Below the pieces are notes generated by a model that saw only the letters and a program-made list of their open reading frames with translations, did not search any database and was not told the DNA's origin. A stretch of DNA of 64,000 bases from an uncultured Caryophanales bacterium (GTDB lineage: Bacteria; Bacillota_I; Bacilli_A; RFN20; CAG-826). The translations under genes were made by a program, and so were the position numbers. Of the stretch, positions 49,389-58,259 are shown piece by piece (within the stretch, counting starts at the first letter, position 1; every line of letters starts with the position of its first letter). The DNA lies in NCBI GenBank assembly GCA_937902735.1, contig CALELS010000013.1, forward strand, positions 186,001-250,000, written 5' to 3'.

Positions 49389-49464
49389 TGGTGGACCAAA
49401 TCGGAATCGAACCGACGACCTTATCAATGCGAATGATACGCTCTCCCAACTGAGCTATTGGCCC
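49389..49464 (-). tRNA. tRNA-Ala, anticodon CGC
   Basis: 76 bases on the minus strand with encoded CCA. Acceptor stem GGGCCAA/TTGGTCC includes the G3:U70 pair that defines alanine tRNAs. D arm GCTC...GAGC, anticodon stem TATCA/TGATA with loop TTCGCAT (anticodon CGC, reads GCG), T arm GTCGG-TTCGATT-CCGAT. Folding is complete, so it should be functional. Confidence 0.95.
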
Positions 49465-49512
49465 GTAAACAAAATAATATATTATTCCTTATAAAAATCA
49501 ATTAGATAAGAG

Positions 49513-49541
49513 TTGTCTTTTCAGAACTAAAGGTAGATAAT
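49513..49541 (+). promoter_or_regulatory. promoter of the ArsB/NhaD-like gene
   Basis: -35 TTGTCT (49513-49518), 17-base spacer, -10 GATAAT (49536-49541), then 12 bases to the ATG without ribosome site: a leader of about six bases. Confidence 0.65.
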
Positions 49542-49553
49542 CTTGTATTTGTT

Positions 49554-50858
49554 ATGATAACTACTTTAGTAATATCAATAATCACATTCGTCCTGATCAT
49601 ATTATCAATTTTATTCTTCCCTCACATTAAAATTGGAAAGATTAAATTAGATACATATTGGATGTTTGCTTTAGTAGGTGCAATTGTTCTATTAATTTCT
49701 GGTTTTGCACCAATTAAAGATGTAGGAACTCAACTATTTAGTGATTCAAAGATAAATCCACTCAAGATATTAATCCTCTTCTTTTCAATGACCACCATCT
49801 CCGTTATTTTAGATGAATTGGGTTTATTTCGTTTCCTTGCAAGCATTGCAAGTAGCAAGGCAAAAGATAACCAATTTGTTCTATTTATTGCCTTATATGT
49901 TTTAACCGCGGTTCTAACAGTTTTTACATCTAATGATGTTGTTATATTAACGCTTACTCCGTTTATTTGTTTCTTAGCAGTTAGAAGTAAGATTAATCCT
50001 ATCCCATATCTCGTTAGTGAATTTGTTGCTGCAAATACCTGGTCATTAATGCTTTTAATTGGCAATCCAACAAACATTTATTTGGCAACTTCAAGTGAAA
50101 TATCTTTTATTTCTTATTTCAAAATTATGGCTGTTCCCACTTTAGTAGGAGGATTAGTTGAACTTGGTCTTTTGTTATTAATATTCCATCGCCATTTAAA
50201 AACACCTCTACAACACAACGATCTTGTCTATCATATTGACGATATCACTCCTGTTATTGTTGGATTAGTTGATTTACTTATATGTTTAGTTTTTCTAGTT
50301 TTATCTAGTTATATAGCTATCGAGATGTGGATCATTTCTTTAGTGTGCGCCACTGTTCTAGTCATCTTTATGCTTATATATTCAGTATTTAAAAAGAAGA
50401 ATATTGTTCATGTAAAAGAAACATTTAAAAGACTTCCTTATCAATTGGTTCCTTTTTTCATTTCTATGTTCGTGATTGTTGTTGCAATCAATAGCCAAGG
50501 TATCAGTGAAGCTCTAAAGAATCTATTAAGTGATAAAGCAACTATTTGGGTATATGGTGCATCATCATTTTTTGCTAGCAATTTAATTAACAATATTCCA
50601 ATGAGTATCTTGTTCACTAATATCACAACAACATTAGATCAAAGTATTCAACTTAAGGCTGTTTATGCATCAATTATCGGTAGCAATATAGGGGCATTTT
50701 TAACTCCTATTGGTGCTTTAGCAGGTATTATGTTCACTGGTCTAGTTAGTAAACACAATATTAGATTTAGATTTTTGGACTTCATTAAATATGGGGCAAT
50801 TATATCCATTCCAGTATTAGCAACTATTCTTGCGATGTCTCAATTATTCATAAAATAA
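49554..50858 (+). CDS. ArsB/NhaD-type ion transporter
   Basis: 434 residues with about 11 membrane helices. VFTSNDVVILTLTPFI and ANTWSLMLLIGNPTNIYLAT are the paired inward motifs of the ion transporter superfamily (ArsB, NhaD, CitM); the C-terminal half repeats them as FASNLINNIPMSILFTN and GSNIGAFLTPIGALAGI. No arsenate reductase or ArsR is nearby, so arsenite export is not supported; sodium/proton exchange or dicarboxylate transport are equally possible. Near-leaderless start. Confidence 0.82.
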   Translation: MITTLVISIITFVLIILSILFFPHIKIGKIKLDTYWMFALVGAIVLLISGFAPIKDVGTQLFSDSKINPLKILILFFSMTTISVILDELGLFRFLASIASSKAKDNQFVLFIALYVLTAVLTVFTSNDVVILTLTPFICFLAVRSKINPIPYLVSEFVAANTWSLMLLIGNPTNIYLATSSEISFISYFKIMAVPTLVGGLVELGLLLLIFHRHLKTPLQHNDLVYHIDDITPVIVGLVDLLICLVFLVLSSYIAIEMWIISLVCATVLVIFMLIYSVFKKKNIVHVKETFKRLPYQLVPFFISMFVIVVAINSQGISEALKNLLSDKATIWVYGASSFFASNLINNIPMSILFTNITTTLDQSIQLKAVYASIIGSNIGAFLTPIGALAGIMFTGLVSKHNIRFRFLDFIKYGAIISIPVLATILAMSQLFIK

Positions 50859-50888
50859 AAGTCAAGACTGATAAAAAAGAATTTTTAA

Positions 50889-50902
50889 TATATTATTTTG
50901 TT
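50889..50902 (+). promoter_or_regulatory. -10 box and leaderless start of the umuC-like gene
   Basis: -10 TATATT (50889-50894) is followed by eight bases and the ATG at 50903. No ribosome site. No CGAAC-N4-GTTCG-type LexA box is visible in the 44-base gap. Confidence 0.55.
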
Positions 50903-52150
50903 ATGCCTGAAAATAAGATTGCTGTTATCGACATGAAAGCATTTTATGCATCAGTTGAGTGCGTAGAAAGAGGACTCAATCCTTTTACCACGCCTTTGGT
51001 GGTTTGTGATACTTCAAGAGGCAACGGAACTATTGTTTTATCAGTTAGCCCATTTTTAAAAGCAATGGGGGTTCCTTCTCGTTGTAGAAAAAGAGAATTA
51101 CCTAATGTTGAAGGTATGATTTATGCTGTTCCTAGAATGTCATTATATTTAAAAAAGTCTGCAGAAATCGTCTCAATTGTCTTAGATTTCGTTGGAGAAG
51201 ATGATATTCATGTCTATTCAATTGACGAATTATTTATTAATCTTGGACCATATCTAAAGATGTATGATATGACTCCATATAAATTAGTTAAAAAGATTAA
51301 AGATACAATTTATGAAAAGTTATCACTTCCTACCACCGCTGGTATTGCGGACAATATGTTGCTTGCAAAACTTGCATTAGATTTAGACGCCAAAAACAAA
51401 CCTCCATATATTTCACAATGGAAGAAAAGCGATATTCAAAACAAGCTTTGGAAAGTAAAACCACTTTCGAAAATGTGGGGTATATCGGCAGGATATGAAA
51501 GAAGACTTAACAATCTAGGTATCTTCACAGTGGAACAACTCGCTAAGGCTGATAAGGCAATGCTCAAAAGAGAACTAGGTGTAATGGGTGAACAACTTCA
51601 TGAACACGCTAACGGAATCGATAACACAAACATCAGAGTGAAATACGTTCCAAAGGATACTTCCCTATCTTTAGGACAAGTTTTATTTAGAGATTACACA
51701 GTTAAAGAAGCGACCACTATCATTCGTGAAATGAATGATGATTTATCTATGAGATTAAGAGAACACAACAAATTAACTGGACTTGTTGGACTTATGATTG
51801 GTTATTCAATGAAAGAAAGTGGGGGATTTTCAAGACAAATATCATTAGATATTCCAACCGATGATACAGATATCTTGTTTGACGCTTTAATGAAAATCTA
51901 TAAACAATATGTCGAAGATTTACCTATTAGAAGAGTTTATCTATCCTTTGGAAAATTATTAGACAACAAATACGTACAATTATCTTTGTTTGATGATATA
52001 GAAGAAAACGAAAAACAAAGAAAACTTCAAAGAACACTCGATAAAGTTAAAAATCTTTATGGAAAAGATGCAGTAACAAGAGCATCATCTCTTTTAGAGG
52101 AAAGTACTGCCAAAGAAAGACATAATCAAATAGGAGGACATAGGAAATGA
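50903..52150 (+). CDS. Y-family DNA polymerase (UvrX/UmuC type)
   Basis: 415 residues. VIDMKAFYASVECVERGL with the first catalytic Asp, VVCDTSRGNGTIVLSVSPFLK, YSIDELFINLG with the second acidic pair, then thumb and little-finger domains (KMWGISAGYERRLNNLGIFT helix-hairpin-helix). The SIDELF motif and the YolD-like partner point to the UvrX/YqjW subgroup of Bacillota rather than DinB itself. It copies past damaged bases. It ends in TGA within an ATGA overlap with yolD, evidence both for coupling and for TGA as stop. Confidence 0.9.
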   Translation: MPENKIAVIDMKAFYASVECVERGLNPFTTPLVVCDTSRGNGTIVLSVSPFLKAMGVPSRCRKRELPNVEGMIYAVPRMSLYLKKSAEIVSIVLDFVGEDDIHVYSIDELFINLGPYLKMYDMTPYKLVKKIKDTIYEKLSLPTTAGIADNMLLAKLALDLDAKNKPPYISQWKKSDIQNKLWKVKPLSKMWGISAGYERRLNNLGIFTVEQLAKADKAMLKRELGVMGEQLHEHANGIDNTNIRVKYVPKDTSLSLGQVLFRDYTVKEATTIIREMNDDLSMRLREHNKLTGLVGLMIGYSMKESGGFSRQISLDIPTDDTDILFDALMKIYKQYVEDLPIRRVYLSFGKLLDNKYVQLSLFDDIEENEKQRKLQRTLDKVKNLYGKDAVTRASSLLEESTAKERHNQIGGHRK

Positions 52151-52458
52151 GTGATCGTGGAATGAAAAAATTTGCACCATTTGCTTCTCTTATTGAACAA
52201 AATGATTATCTTTCTGAAATGAAATATCAAAAAGAAAAGATTGAAAAACCTGTTCTATCTACTGATAAAGAAGAAGATATTAATCGAATATTAACTTCAT
52301 ATAGAGGTGAGGTTTTAGAATTCCATTATTTTTATGATGGTCATATTTATAAGCTAGATTCAAAAATCTTAAAGATTGATATTTATAATCGAAAATTAAA
52401 ATTAGAACATGGGGATCTTCCATTAGATAAGATTGTCGATGTAATTCGTAAATACTAA
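52147..52458 (+). CDS. YolD-like protein
   Basis: 103 residues. MSDRGMKKFAPFASLIEQND and the later GEVLEFHYFYDGHIYKLDSK match the YolD family that accompanies UvrX-type Y-family polymerases in Bacillota (yqjX-yqjW, yolD-uvrX). It overlaps the polymerase gene by four bases. The order polymerase then yolD is the reverse of Bacillus. It is thought to assist or restrain the polymerase; the mechanism is not settled. A short tail follows and no clear terminator. Confidence 0.85.
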   Translation: MSDRGMKKFAPFASLIEQNDYLSEMKYQKEKIEKPVLSTDKEEDINRILTSYRGEVLEFHYFYDGHIYKLDSKILKIDIYNRKLKLEHGDLPLDKIVDVIRKY

Positions 52459-52567
52459 CCAATAAATTTAGGAATATAAATATTTATATAGTGCGGTCAG
52501 TTAACTTGGTTGCATATTTCTATCTCGTTAATGACAACATATCACTTAAAGAGTTATTCTTTTTGTG

Positions 52568-53131
52568 ATGTCTAAAGAGTTAGAAAATGCGATGCTATCA
52601 CTCAAAAGAGGAGATAGTAACGCTCTTGAAACCATCTATAACCTGACCTATCGTGGTGTCTTTTCATTTGTATTTCCAATAATGAAAGACTACATGGCTA
52701 CTGAAGATGTGCTTCAGATGACTTATATATCGGTATTTGAAAAGATATCTTTATATCAAGAAAAATCTAGCGCACTCAATTGGATTCTAACAATGGCTAA
52801 AAATATTGCCCTTAATGAATTCAACAAAGCCAAACGAAGTGTCGAATTTGATTTCGATGCCGAACAAGCTATTCCATCAAATCTTTACTCATTCGATGAA
52901 AGCTTGGATACTCCAACGATTGAACTTGCTAGCAAGATTTTGTCTGAAGAAGATTTCAAAATCTTGATGATGTATGTTGTTGGAGGATATAAGCATCGTG
53001 AAATCGCAGATATTCTTGAGCTTCCTCTAGGAACAGTTACATGGAAATACAATGCCGCATTAGACAAAATTAGAATCGAACTAGACAAACAAGAAAGACA
53101 TGGACAAGAAAAACTTAGAAACCAAGCTTAG
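52568..53131 (+). CDS. ECF-type RNA polymerase sigma factor
   Basis: 187 residues from MSKELENAMLSLKRGDSNAL; a GTG one codon earlier is possible. Region 2 lies at about 20-90 (YMATEDVLQMTYISVFEKIS, SALNWILTMAKNIALNEF) and region 4 at about 125-180 (LSEEDFKILMMYVVGGYKHR, EIADILELPLGTVTWKYNAA). It overlaps the next gene by 32 bases, the usual arrangement of an ECF sigma with its anti-sigma. No strong ribosome site is seen. ECF factors usually activate their own promoter, but no second ECF-like promoter stands out in this window. Confidence 0.92.
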   Translation: MSKELENAMLSLKRGDSNALETIYNLTYRGVFSFVFPIMKDYMATEDVLQMTYISVFEKISLYQEKSSALNWILTMAKNIALNEFNKAKRSVEFDFDAEQAIPSNLYSFDESLDTPTIELASKILSEEDFKILMMYVVGGYKHREIADILELPLGTVTWKYNAALDKIRIELDKQERHGQEKLRNQA

Positions 53132-54734
53132 CGAGGAAGGAAAAAGACTCGCTCCTAATGTTCTTAACAAGGTTTATAAAAAATTAGGCCTTGAATTTTC
53201 GTCATCCAAAGAAAATCTTCAAATTGAAAATACATTAAAAGAAGAAGGAAAACTTCTTGTAAAAAATAACTATCAAGAAGTTAATGAAAAGATTCCTCAT
53301 ACAAAACCATTACCTGGATTTATTAGATTTATTAAGAACCCAATCACTATTTCTCTCTCCGCTTCGTTCTTAGTAGGAGTTATTGCAACTTCGGTTCTAA
53401 TTCCTACTTTCATAAATAGAAGTAATCAGCAAGCAAACGAAACGGGAGAAGGCGCTATTCAATTGACTGCAAACACTGTAACTCTCGATTTAATAAGTGC
53501 TTCCAAATCCTATAATGCAAAGATGCAATATGTTGTTGATACTGATGGTTTGGTTGAAACAGACAAGGTAATTGCAATGGATGATTCCAGTGCTTACCTT
53601 ATCGATAAATACGGCACAGCTCCATCCAATCGTAAGATTAGCGATGAAAAAGAACAATTTGATATTTTCACGACAAAATACCTTACTACTGCTCTAAACT
53701 ATGGTTATATTGAAAAACTTGACTATACAAAATCTAATAAGATTATATTCAATATTTCATATGCGTCTAGAAGTGGAACAATCAAAGAAGAATTAGAAGA
53801 AAATATTCTTAACTTCATTCAAACAAACAAAGTCTTTATCGAATATGAGTTTAAAGAAACAGAGATGGATATTTATTCTCAATACGATGAAAAAGATTAT
53901 GAAAAGATTTCTTTAATTGTAGATTTATATGATCTTTCAAATCACTTATTTGTAGGAAACACAAAAACATTAAAAGAAGCGTTCTTTTCAAACGATGTAA
54001 AAGATTGGGTTGATAGATTCATTAATGAAGATATTGAAATCATACAAGAATATGTCGATATGTTAACAGTTTTCAACGAATACGTTACTGGCAAAGAACA
54101 AATCGATTCAATGATTGATAGGTTCTATCATCATTCACAAATATTACTCGATGATATTGAATTATTTAACCACTACATCGAAATCATTGATAACAGACTT
54201 CAAGATGTTAAAAACGAACTTTTATCTAATGGTTCTTCTGAGATTAAACAAGCCATTCAAGGCGGATATTATCTTCTTGCTAGATACTTAGATAAAAAAT
54301 ATTCATCTCATGGTCACAATATGCCAAAGAATGAACCAATTGCAAAAATCATTAATTGGGACTTGTTTGTTGATGGATATGATGTATACAAAAATCAGCA
54401 TGAACAAAGACACGATGCATTCGATGTAGAATCCTTTAGAAAATATCTTCCAAAAGCCTACGATGGTGAAGAATACACAAAAACCGAAGAAGACTTATTC
54501 AATCTGTATTGTGATTTGTATTCTGCAACCGCTTATCGCGATCAAGCATTTAGAATGATTGATGATAACTTCGTGGATATCGTTGTTATGATGATTGAAG
54601 ATCACATATTCATGACCGATTTCGATGATGATGAGTTCTGCCATTATCATGGTGGACCGCAAAACGACGATTGGGATCACCACTTTGATGAATGGTGGGA
54701 TGACAATCATCGTGATGGACCACATCACTATTAA
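53100..54734 (+). CDS. membrane anti-sigma candidate with His/Asp-rich outer tail
   Basis: 544 residues. The cytoplasmic N-terminus (1-80) is charged and helical, as in anti-sigma domains, with two related segments (LSEEGKRLAPNVLNKVYKKL and LKEEGKLLVKNNYQEVNEKI). One membrane helix (about 81-104) leads to a large outer domain. The last 36 residues carry seven His, many Asp and Trp and one Cys (FCHYHGGPQNDDWDHHFDEWWDDN then HRDGPHHY ending), a probable metal-binding tail. The 32-base overlap with the ECF gene marks it as the sensor/anti-sigma partner. Known anti-sigma families do not match well by eye, so the mechanism is inference. Confidence 0.75.
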   Translation: MDKKNLETKLSEEGKRLAPNVLNKVYKKLGLEFSSSKENLQIENTLKEEGKLLVKNNYQEVNEKIPHTKPLPGFIRFIKNPITISLSASFLVGVIATSVLIPTFINRSNQQANETGEGAIQLTANTVTLDLISASKSYNAKMQYVVDTDGLVETDKVIAMDDSSAYLIDKYGTAPSNRKISDEKEQFDIFTTKYLTTALNYGYIEKLDYTKSNKIIFNISYASRSGTIKEELEENILNFIQTNKVFIEYEFKETEMDIYSQYDEKDYEKISLIVDLYDLSNHLFVGNTKTLKEAFFSNDVKDWVDRFINEDIEIIQEYVDMLTVFNEYVTGKEQIDSMIDRFYHHSQILLDDIELFNHYIEIIDNRLQDVKNELLSNGSSEIKQAIQGGYYLLARYLDKKYSSHGHNMPKNEPIAKIINWDLFVDGYDVYKNQHEQRHDAFDVESFRKYLPKAYDGEEYTKTEEDLFNLYCDLYSATAYRDQAFRMIDDNFVDIVVMMIEDHIFMTDFDDDEFCHYHGGPQNDDWDHHFDEWWDDNHRDGPHHY

Positions 54735-54735
54735 T

Positions 54736-54760
54736 ACTTCCTTTGGGAAGTTTTCTTTTG
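54736..54760 (+). terminator. terminator of the sigma/anti-sigma operon
   Basis: ACTTCC (54736-54741), loop TTTG, GGAAGT (54746-54751), then TTTTCTTTT. Begins one base after the stop. Confidence 0.88.
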
Positions 54761-54803
54761 CAAAACTTAATTAGAGCATTAAAATATTAGCGAGGATTTT
54801 ATT

Positions 54804-55457
54804 ATGTCGTCAAAATTTGTTAAGAAAATTGTTTTTACGGTTGTTTATGCAGTCGTATTTACCATCGGTCTAGTAATGATGATCATTGGTAGTTTAAATA
54901 GCCCAGCTGGAGATATGTCCATTATTGAAATTATTGGACTTGTGATAGCTTTAATTGGCGGAATCGGTTTGATGGTTGAAATCAATTTATGGTTAGATTT
55001 CTTATCTTATCGCTTTGGATTCATCTATTGGCCTATTGTGCTAGTTATTGCTTTAGCAGCCTTTGGATTAAGTTTCTTATTTACCCCAATTCCAGCAAAT
55101 CCTGAATTAGGAACAGAATTCAATCCAAACAACTGTGAATATCTTGCAGTTATGCATGGATTAATTGTCTTCCTTGCTGTTCCAATGCTTGAAGGTCATG
55201 CATCACATTATATGGTTGTTGAAGATACATATATTGATGATTATAAAATTGATACCCAAGAATATTATGCAGATTTCTATGTTCCTGGTTGGTGGAAAAA
55301 ATTAATCGCTGTTGGCGTGCTTGGCGGTGGTTTCTATGGATTAAGTATGATTACTGGTGTATATCCATGGTTACCAATCATTTATGGTGCAATTGAAATA
55401 CTCTTCGTTGGATATTTAACAATAATCTCTATTATTAGAAGAGCAAGAGCTAATTGA
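54804..55457 (+). CDS. polytopic membrane protein, unknown
   Basis: 217 residues with five to six helices. Helices at about 8-30, 40-60, 72-92, 112-130 and a last pair at 170-210; between them lies an outer or inner segment with EDTYIDDYKIDTQEYYADFY. A HxxxHAS-type cluster (MLEGHASHYM) may bind something. GAGG precedes the ATG by eight bases. It follows the sigma/anti-sigma operon but behind a terminator, so it need not be part of it. No family recognised. Confidence 0.72.
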   Translation: MSSKFVKKIVFTVVYAVVFTIGLVMMIIGSLNSPAGDMSIIEIIGLVIALIGGIGLMVEINLWLDFLSYRFGFIYWPIVLVIALAAFGLSFLFTPIPANPELGTEFNPNNCEYLAVMHGLIVFLAVPMLEGHASHYMVVEDTYIDDYKIDTQEYYADFYVPGWWKKLIAVGVLGGGFYGLSMITGVYPWLPIIYGAIEILFVGYLTIISIIRRARAN

Positions 55458-55472
55458 TTTAAATATTAATTT

Positions 55473-56702
55473 TTAGAAAGCCCAATTTCCTTCTTTGAAG
55501 ATTTGGACTTTTTTTCCATCTTTTAGATGAGCAACAATATCTAAGTCTTTACTACCAATCATGAAATCAACATGGATTGATGAATCATTGATACCTTTTT
55601 GATGTAATTCTTCGTTTGTATATTTATCGTAGTCTTTAACAAGATTTGTAAAGCCCATACCTAACGCTAAATGACAGGCTGCATTTTCATCAAATAATGT
55701 ATTGTAGAAAAGTAAACCTGTTTTGTTAATTGGGGAATCGAATGGTACTAAGGCAACTTCTCCTAAATATGCTGCACCTGGATCCATACTAATCATGTGT
55801 TTTAATAATTCTTCATTCTTTTCGGCGTGAACTTCAATAGCTTTACCATCTTTAAACCTTATTGAAAAATTTTCAATAAGTTGTCCTTGATAAGAAAGTG
55901 GCTTTGTCGAATATACAATTCCTTCTGCTTTGCCTTTAATTGGTGAAGTAAAACATTCTTCTGTAGGAATATTTGGATTGTAATAAATATTTGTCCCTAA
56001 AGTATGTTCCCCGCCAGCACACCAATTAACTTCATGAGAAAGCCAAACTCTGAAATTGGTGCCATTTGTGGAGTGATATTCCAAATAATCGATATCAAGA
56101 GAATTCATAAAATCAGTGTATCTAGCAAGATTCTTATTATGTTCATCCCATGCTTTAATAGGGTCAACTCCATCGCATCTTGCAACGCTTAAAACTGCTT
56201 TCCAAAGCTCTTCAACAGCTTTCTTCTTAGAAAGATGTGGAAAAACTTTTTTAGCCCAAGCTTCTGCTGGAACGCCAACAATGTTCCATTGATATTTGTT
56301 TTCTCTTTCATCTCTTAGAGGTTTCATAATTGGATAAACTCTTTTTGAGATAGCAGCAAGCTTTGCTTGATTAACACCTTTGAGTCCATCAGGATCATCA
56401 CTGTCTAGCCAAATAGTTACAGGCAATATCTTGTTATAATATTTCTCTTTTTCGATTCTCCACTCAGGAATATCTGAAAGGTTTTTAACACTGGCCTTCT
56501 TATAATGAACCTTAGCAACTTTATTTGATGAGAATTCAACGACAACCTTGCTAGCGCCCAATTTATAACATTCTTCCGCAACATAACTTGCTAATAAATC
56601 TTGGGAAACATCAGCGTTAACAATTACATATTGTCCTTTTTGAACATTTGCGCCAACCTTAGCAATTACTTTTGCATAATTTCTTAATACACTTTTCTTC
56701 AT
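55473..56702 (-). CDS. M29-family aminopeptidase
   Basis: 409 residues, typical length. The metal ligands of AmpS/AmpT/PepS are in place: Glu249 (PTEECF), Glu315 (LGEVALVP), His344 (NAACHLALG), His377 and Asp379 (SIHVDFMIGS). The N-terminal domain (about 1-105) is Rossmann-like, and N-terminus MKKSVLRNYAKVIAKVGANV is typical of the family. It is a cytoplasmic dimeric metallopeptidase removing N-terminal residues from peptides. GGAGG precedes the ATG. Confidence 0.92.
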   Translation of the reverse strand: MKKSVLRNYAKVIAKVGANVQKGQYVIVNADVSQDLLASYVAEECYKLGASKVVVEFSSNKVAKVHYKKASVKNLSDIPEWRIEKEKYYNKILPVTIWLDSDDPDGLKGVNQAKLAAISKRVYPIMKPLRDERENKYQWNIVGVPAEAWAKKVFPHLSKKKAVEELWKAVLSVARCDGVDPIKAWDEHNKNLARYTDFMNSLDIDYLEYHSTNGTNFRVWLSHEVNWCAGGEHTLGTNIYYNPNIPTEECFTSPIKGKAEGIVYSTKPLSYQGQLIENFSIRFKDGKAIEVHAEKNEELLKHMISMDPGAAYLGEVALVPFDSPINKTGLLFYNTLFDENAACHLALGMGFTNLVKDYDKYTNEELHQKGINDSSIHVDFMIGSKDLDIVAHLKDGKKVQIFKEGNWAF

Positions 56703-56753
56703 AACGACCTCCTTATATCGACTACAATATTTTACATTTTCTATTCTTTTTTG

Positions 56754-56781
56754 TTTACAAAAAAATAATGTAATTTATAAT
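56754..56781 (+). promoter_or_regulatory. promoter of the DUF308-like gene
   Basis: -35 TTTACA (56754-56759), 16-base spacer, -10 TATAAT (56776-56781), followed by AAAGGAG before the ATG at 56806: a conventional leadered gene. Confidence 0.65.
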
Positions 56782-56805
56782 CTCTTAAGGAAAGGAGCGT
56801 AGAAA

Positions 56806-57417
56806 ATGAAAAAGTTTTTTATCGTTGCAAACGCTTGGAGATTTATCGAAGCAATCTTATTAATTACTCTTGGCATTTTTACAATCATATTTGCTAATAG
56901 TACTGATTTTAAATGGGTAATTGGTTTAATTGCTGCTATTTCATTAATTATCGATGGAACTTTTAATTTAATTTATTATTTCTTCAGAGTAATGTTCCAC
57001 GAAGCAAAAGCTGGATTAATTAGTAGTGTAGGAGAAATTACAATTGGTATTTTTATCATTGTTGCCTCTTCTGCAAACAAAACATTCTTTGTTGATAATT
57101 TTGTTCTATTAGTTTCCTTACTACTCATTGTAGTAGGTAGCACACTTATTATTGAAGCTACTGCTAAAATTGTTGCAAAAACTGCTACAGTTGTGGCTTT
57201 AGTTGTTGAATATTCCCTTGGTGCATTAGGCATTGCATTAGGAATTCTTGGTTTAGTCTTTATGACTAGCGATGTTCTCTTAATTATTGCTGGTGCAGTA
57301 TTAATTGCTGCTGGAATAGTTTTGACATTATTTGTTGTTCTTTCATTAATTACTGCTGTCCGTGCAGGAAAAACAGTTAGAGAGTTCTTCGAAAGCGATA
57401 ATAGCATAAAGAAATAA
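56806..57417 (+). CDS. HdeD/DUF308-like membrane protein
   Basis: 203 residues, six hydrophobic helices with Gly-rich boundaries (LLITLGIFTIIFANS, GLIAAISLIIDGTFNLIYYF, GEITIGIFIIVAS, LLLIVVGSTLIIEATAKIV, GALGIALGILGLVFM, LIIAGAVLIAAGIVLTLFV). The repeat of two-helix units with GIxxI and G-x2-L-I-I-x-G is that of DUF308/HdeD proteins. Its role in Bacillota is unknown. It has a conventional promoter and ribosome site and a terminator directly behind. Confidence 0.75.
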   Translation: MKKFFIVANAWRFIEAILLITLGIFTIIFANSTDFKWVIGLIAAISLIIDGTFNLIYYFFRVMFHEAKAGLISSVGEITIGIFIIVASSANKTFFVDNFVLLVSLLLIVVGSTLIIEATAKIVAKTATVVALVVEYSLGALGIALGILGLVFMTSDVLLIIAGAVLIAAGIVLTLFVVLSLITAVRAGKTVREFFESDNSIKK

Positions 57418-57420
57418 AAG

Positions 57421-57458
57421 AAAATCCACCTGTTCGCTTATTGAATTCGGTGGATTTT
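57421..57458. terminator. bidirectional terminator
   Basis: AAAATCCACC (57421-57430) and GGTGGATTTT (57449-57458) form a 10-bp stem between the convergent DUF308-like gene and folD, with T on both readings. Confidence 0.9.
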
Positions 57459-57464
57459 TTCTTT

Positions 57465-58259
57465 TTATTTTGTATGTAATTTATATGCTGTAATTAGATT
57501 CTCCATTAGTGTTAATCTAGTTAATAGACCAACGCCTCCAGGAACTGGAGTTTGAAGTGCAACATCAAGTCCTGGTTTTGCATCGCCATGAAGACCATCT
57601 TCATCACGAGAAATACCAACATCAACAACAATTGCACTCTTCTTTAATGGTTGATCGCTTAAGAAGTGTTTCTTACCAATTGCTACTACAACAATATCAG
57701 CATGGGCAAGATAGAAGTCCATATCTTCTTTTGTTGTCCTTGAGTGAAGAACGGTGACATTACAATGTTCTTTTAGTAATAATTTAGCGGCAGGTTTACC
57801 AACAATATTGCTTCTTCCAAGCACAACTGCATTCTTTCCTACAAAATCAACATTTTCACTCTTTAAGTAGTTAATGACACCTAAAGGTGTGCATGGTGAA
57901 TATTGGCTAAGTGGATGAAATCCATCAATATCTTTAGTTGGATTAACTGATAATTTGACAATATCTTCGTTAATATGCTTTGGTAGTGGCATTTGAACAA
58001 TCAATGCATCAACTGAATCATCCTTATTGATTTCATCAATTTGTTTTAATAATTCTTCTTGTGAAATTTCTATAGGAAGTTTGATAAGTCTAGCATCAAG
58101 TCCAATTTCTGCAGCATCTTTTAGCTTACCTTTAACATATGCATTACTACCTGCATCTTCATTAACTTGGATAATAACTAAAGATGGTTTTCTTTCAAAC
58201 GACAAAACTTCATCTTTTAAAAATAATTTTCTTTGTTTTACGTATTCTTTAATTTCCAT
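57465..58259 (-). CDS. folD: methylenetetrahydrofolate dehydrogenase / cyclohydrolase
   Basis: 264 residues from MEIKEYVKQRKLFLKDEVLS. Catalytic Tyr41 and Lys45 (YVKGK), VQMPLPKHINED, DIDGFHPLSQ, CTPLGVINYL, VLGRSNIVGKPAAKLLL for NADP and PVPGGVGLLTRLTLMENL are all present. It interconverts methylene-, methenyl- and formyl-tetrahydrofolate, supplying the folate carried by ThyA. A longer frame to 58316 would begin within the secG terminator. TAATAT (58272-58267) leaves seven bases to the ATG, a leaderless start. Confidence 0.94.
   Translation of the reverse strand: MEIKEYVKQRKLFLKDEVLSFERKPSLVIIQVNEDAGSNAYVKGKLKDAAEIGLDARLIKLPIEISQEELLKQIDEINKDDSVDALIVQMPLPKHINEDIVKLSVNPTKDIDGFHPLSQYSPCTPLGVINYLKSENVDFVGKNAVVLGRSNIVGKPAAKLLLKEHCNVTVLHSRTTKEDMDFYLAHADIVVVAIGKKHFLSDQPLKKSAIVVDVGISRDEDGLHGDAKPGLDVALQTPVPGGVGLLTRLTLMENLITAYKLHTK

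Noticed and set aside
52147..52150. TGA read as tryptophan (code 4)
   Set aside because: TGA closes the umuC-like gene in an ATGA overlap, closes the ABC permease genes, and RF2 is encoded.
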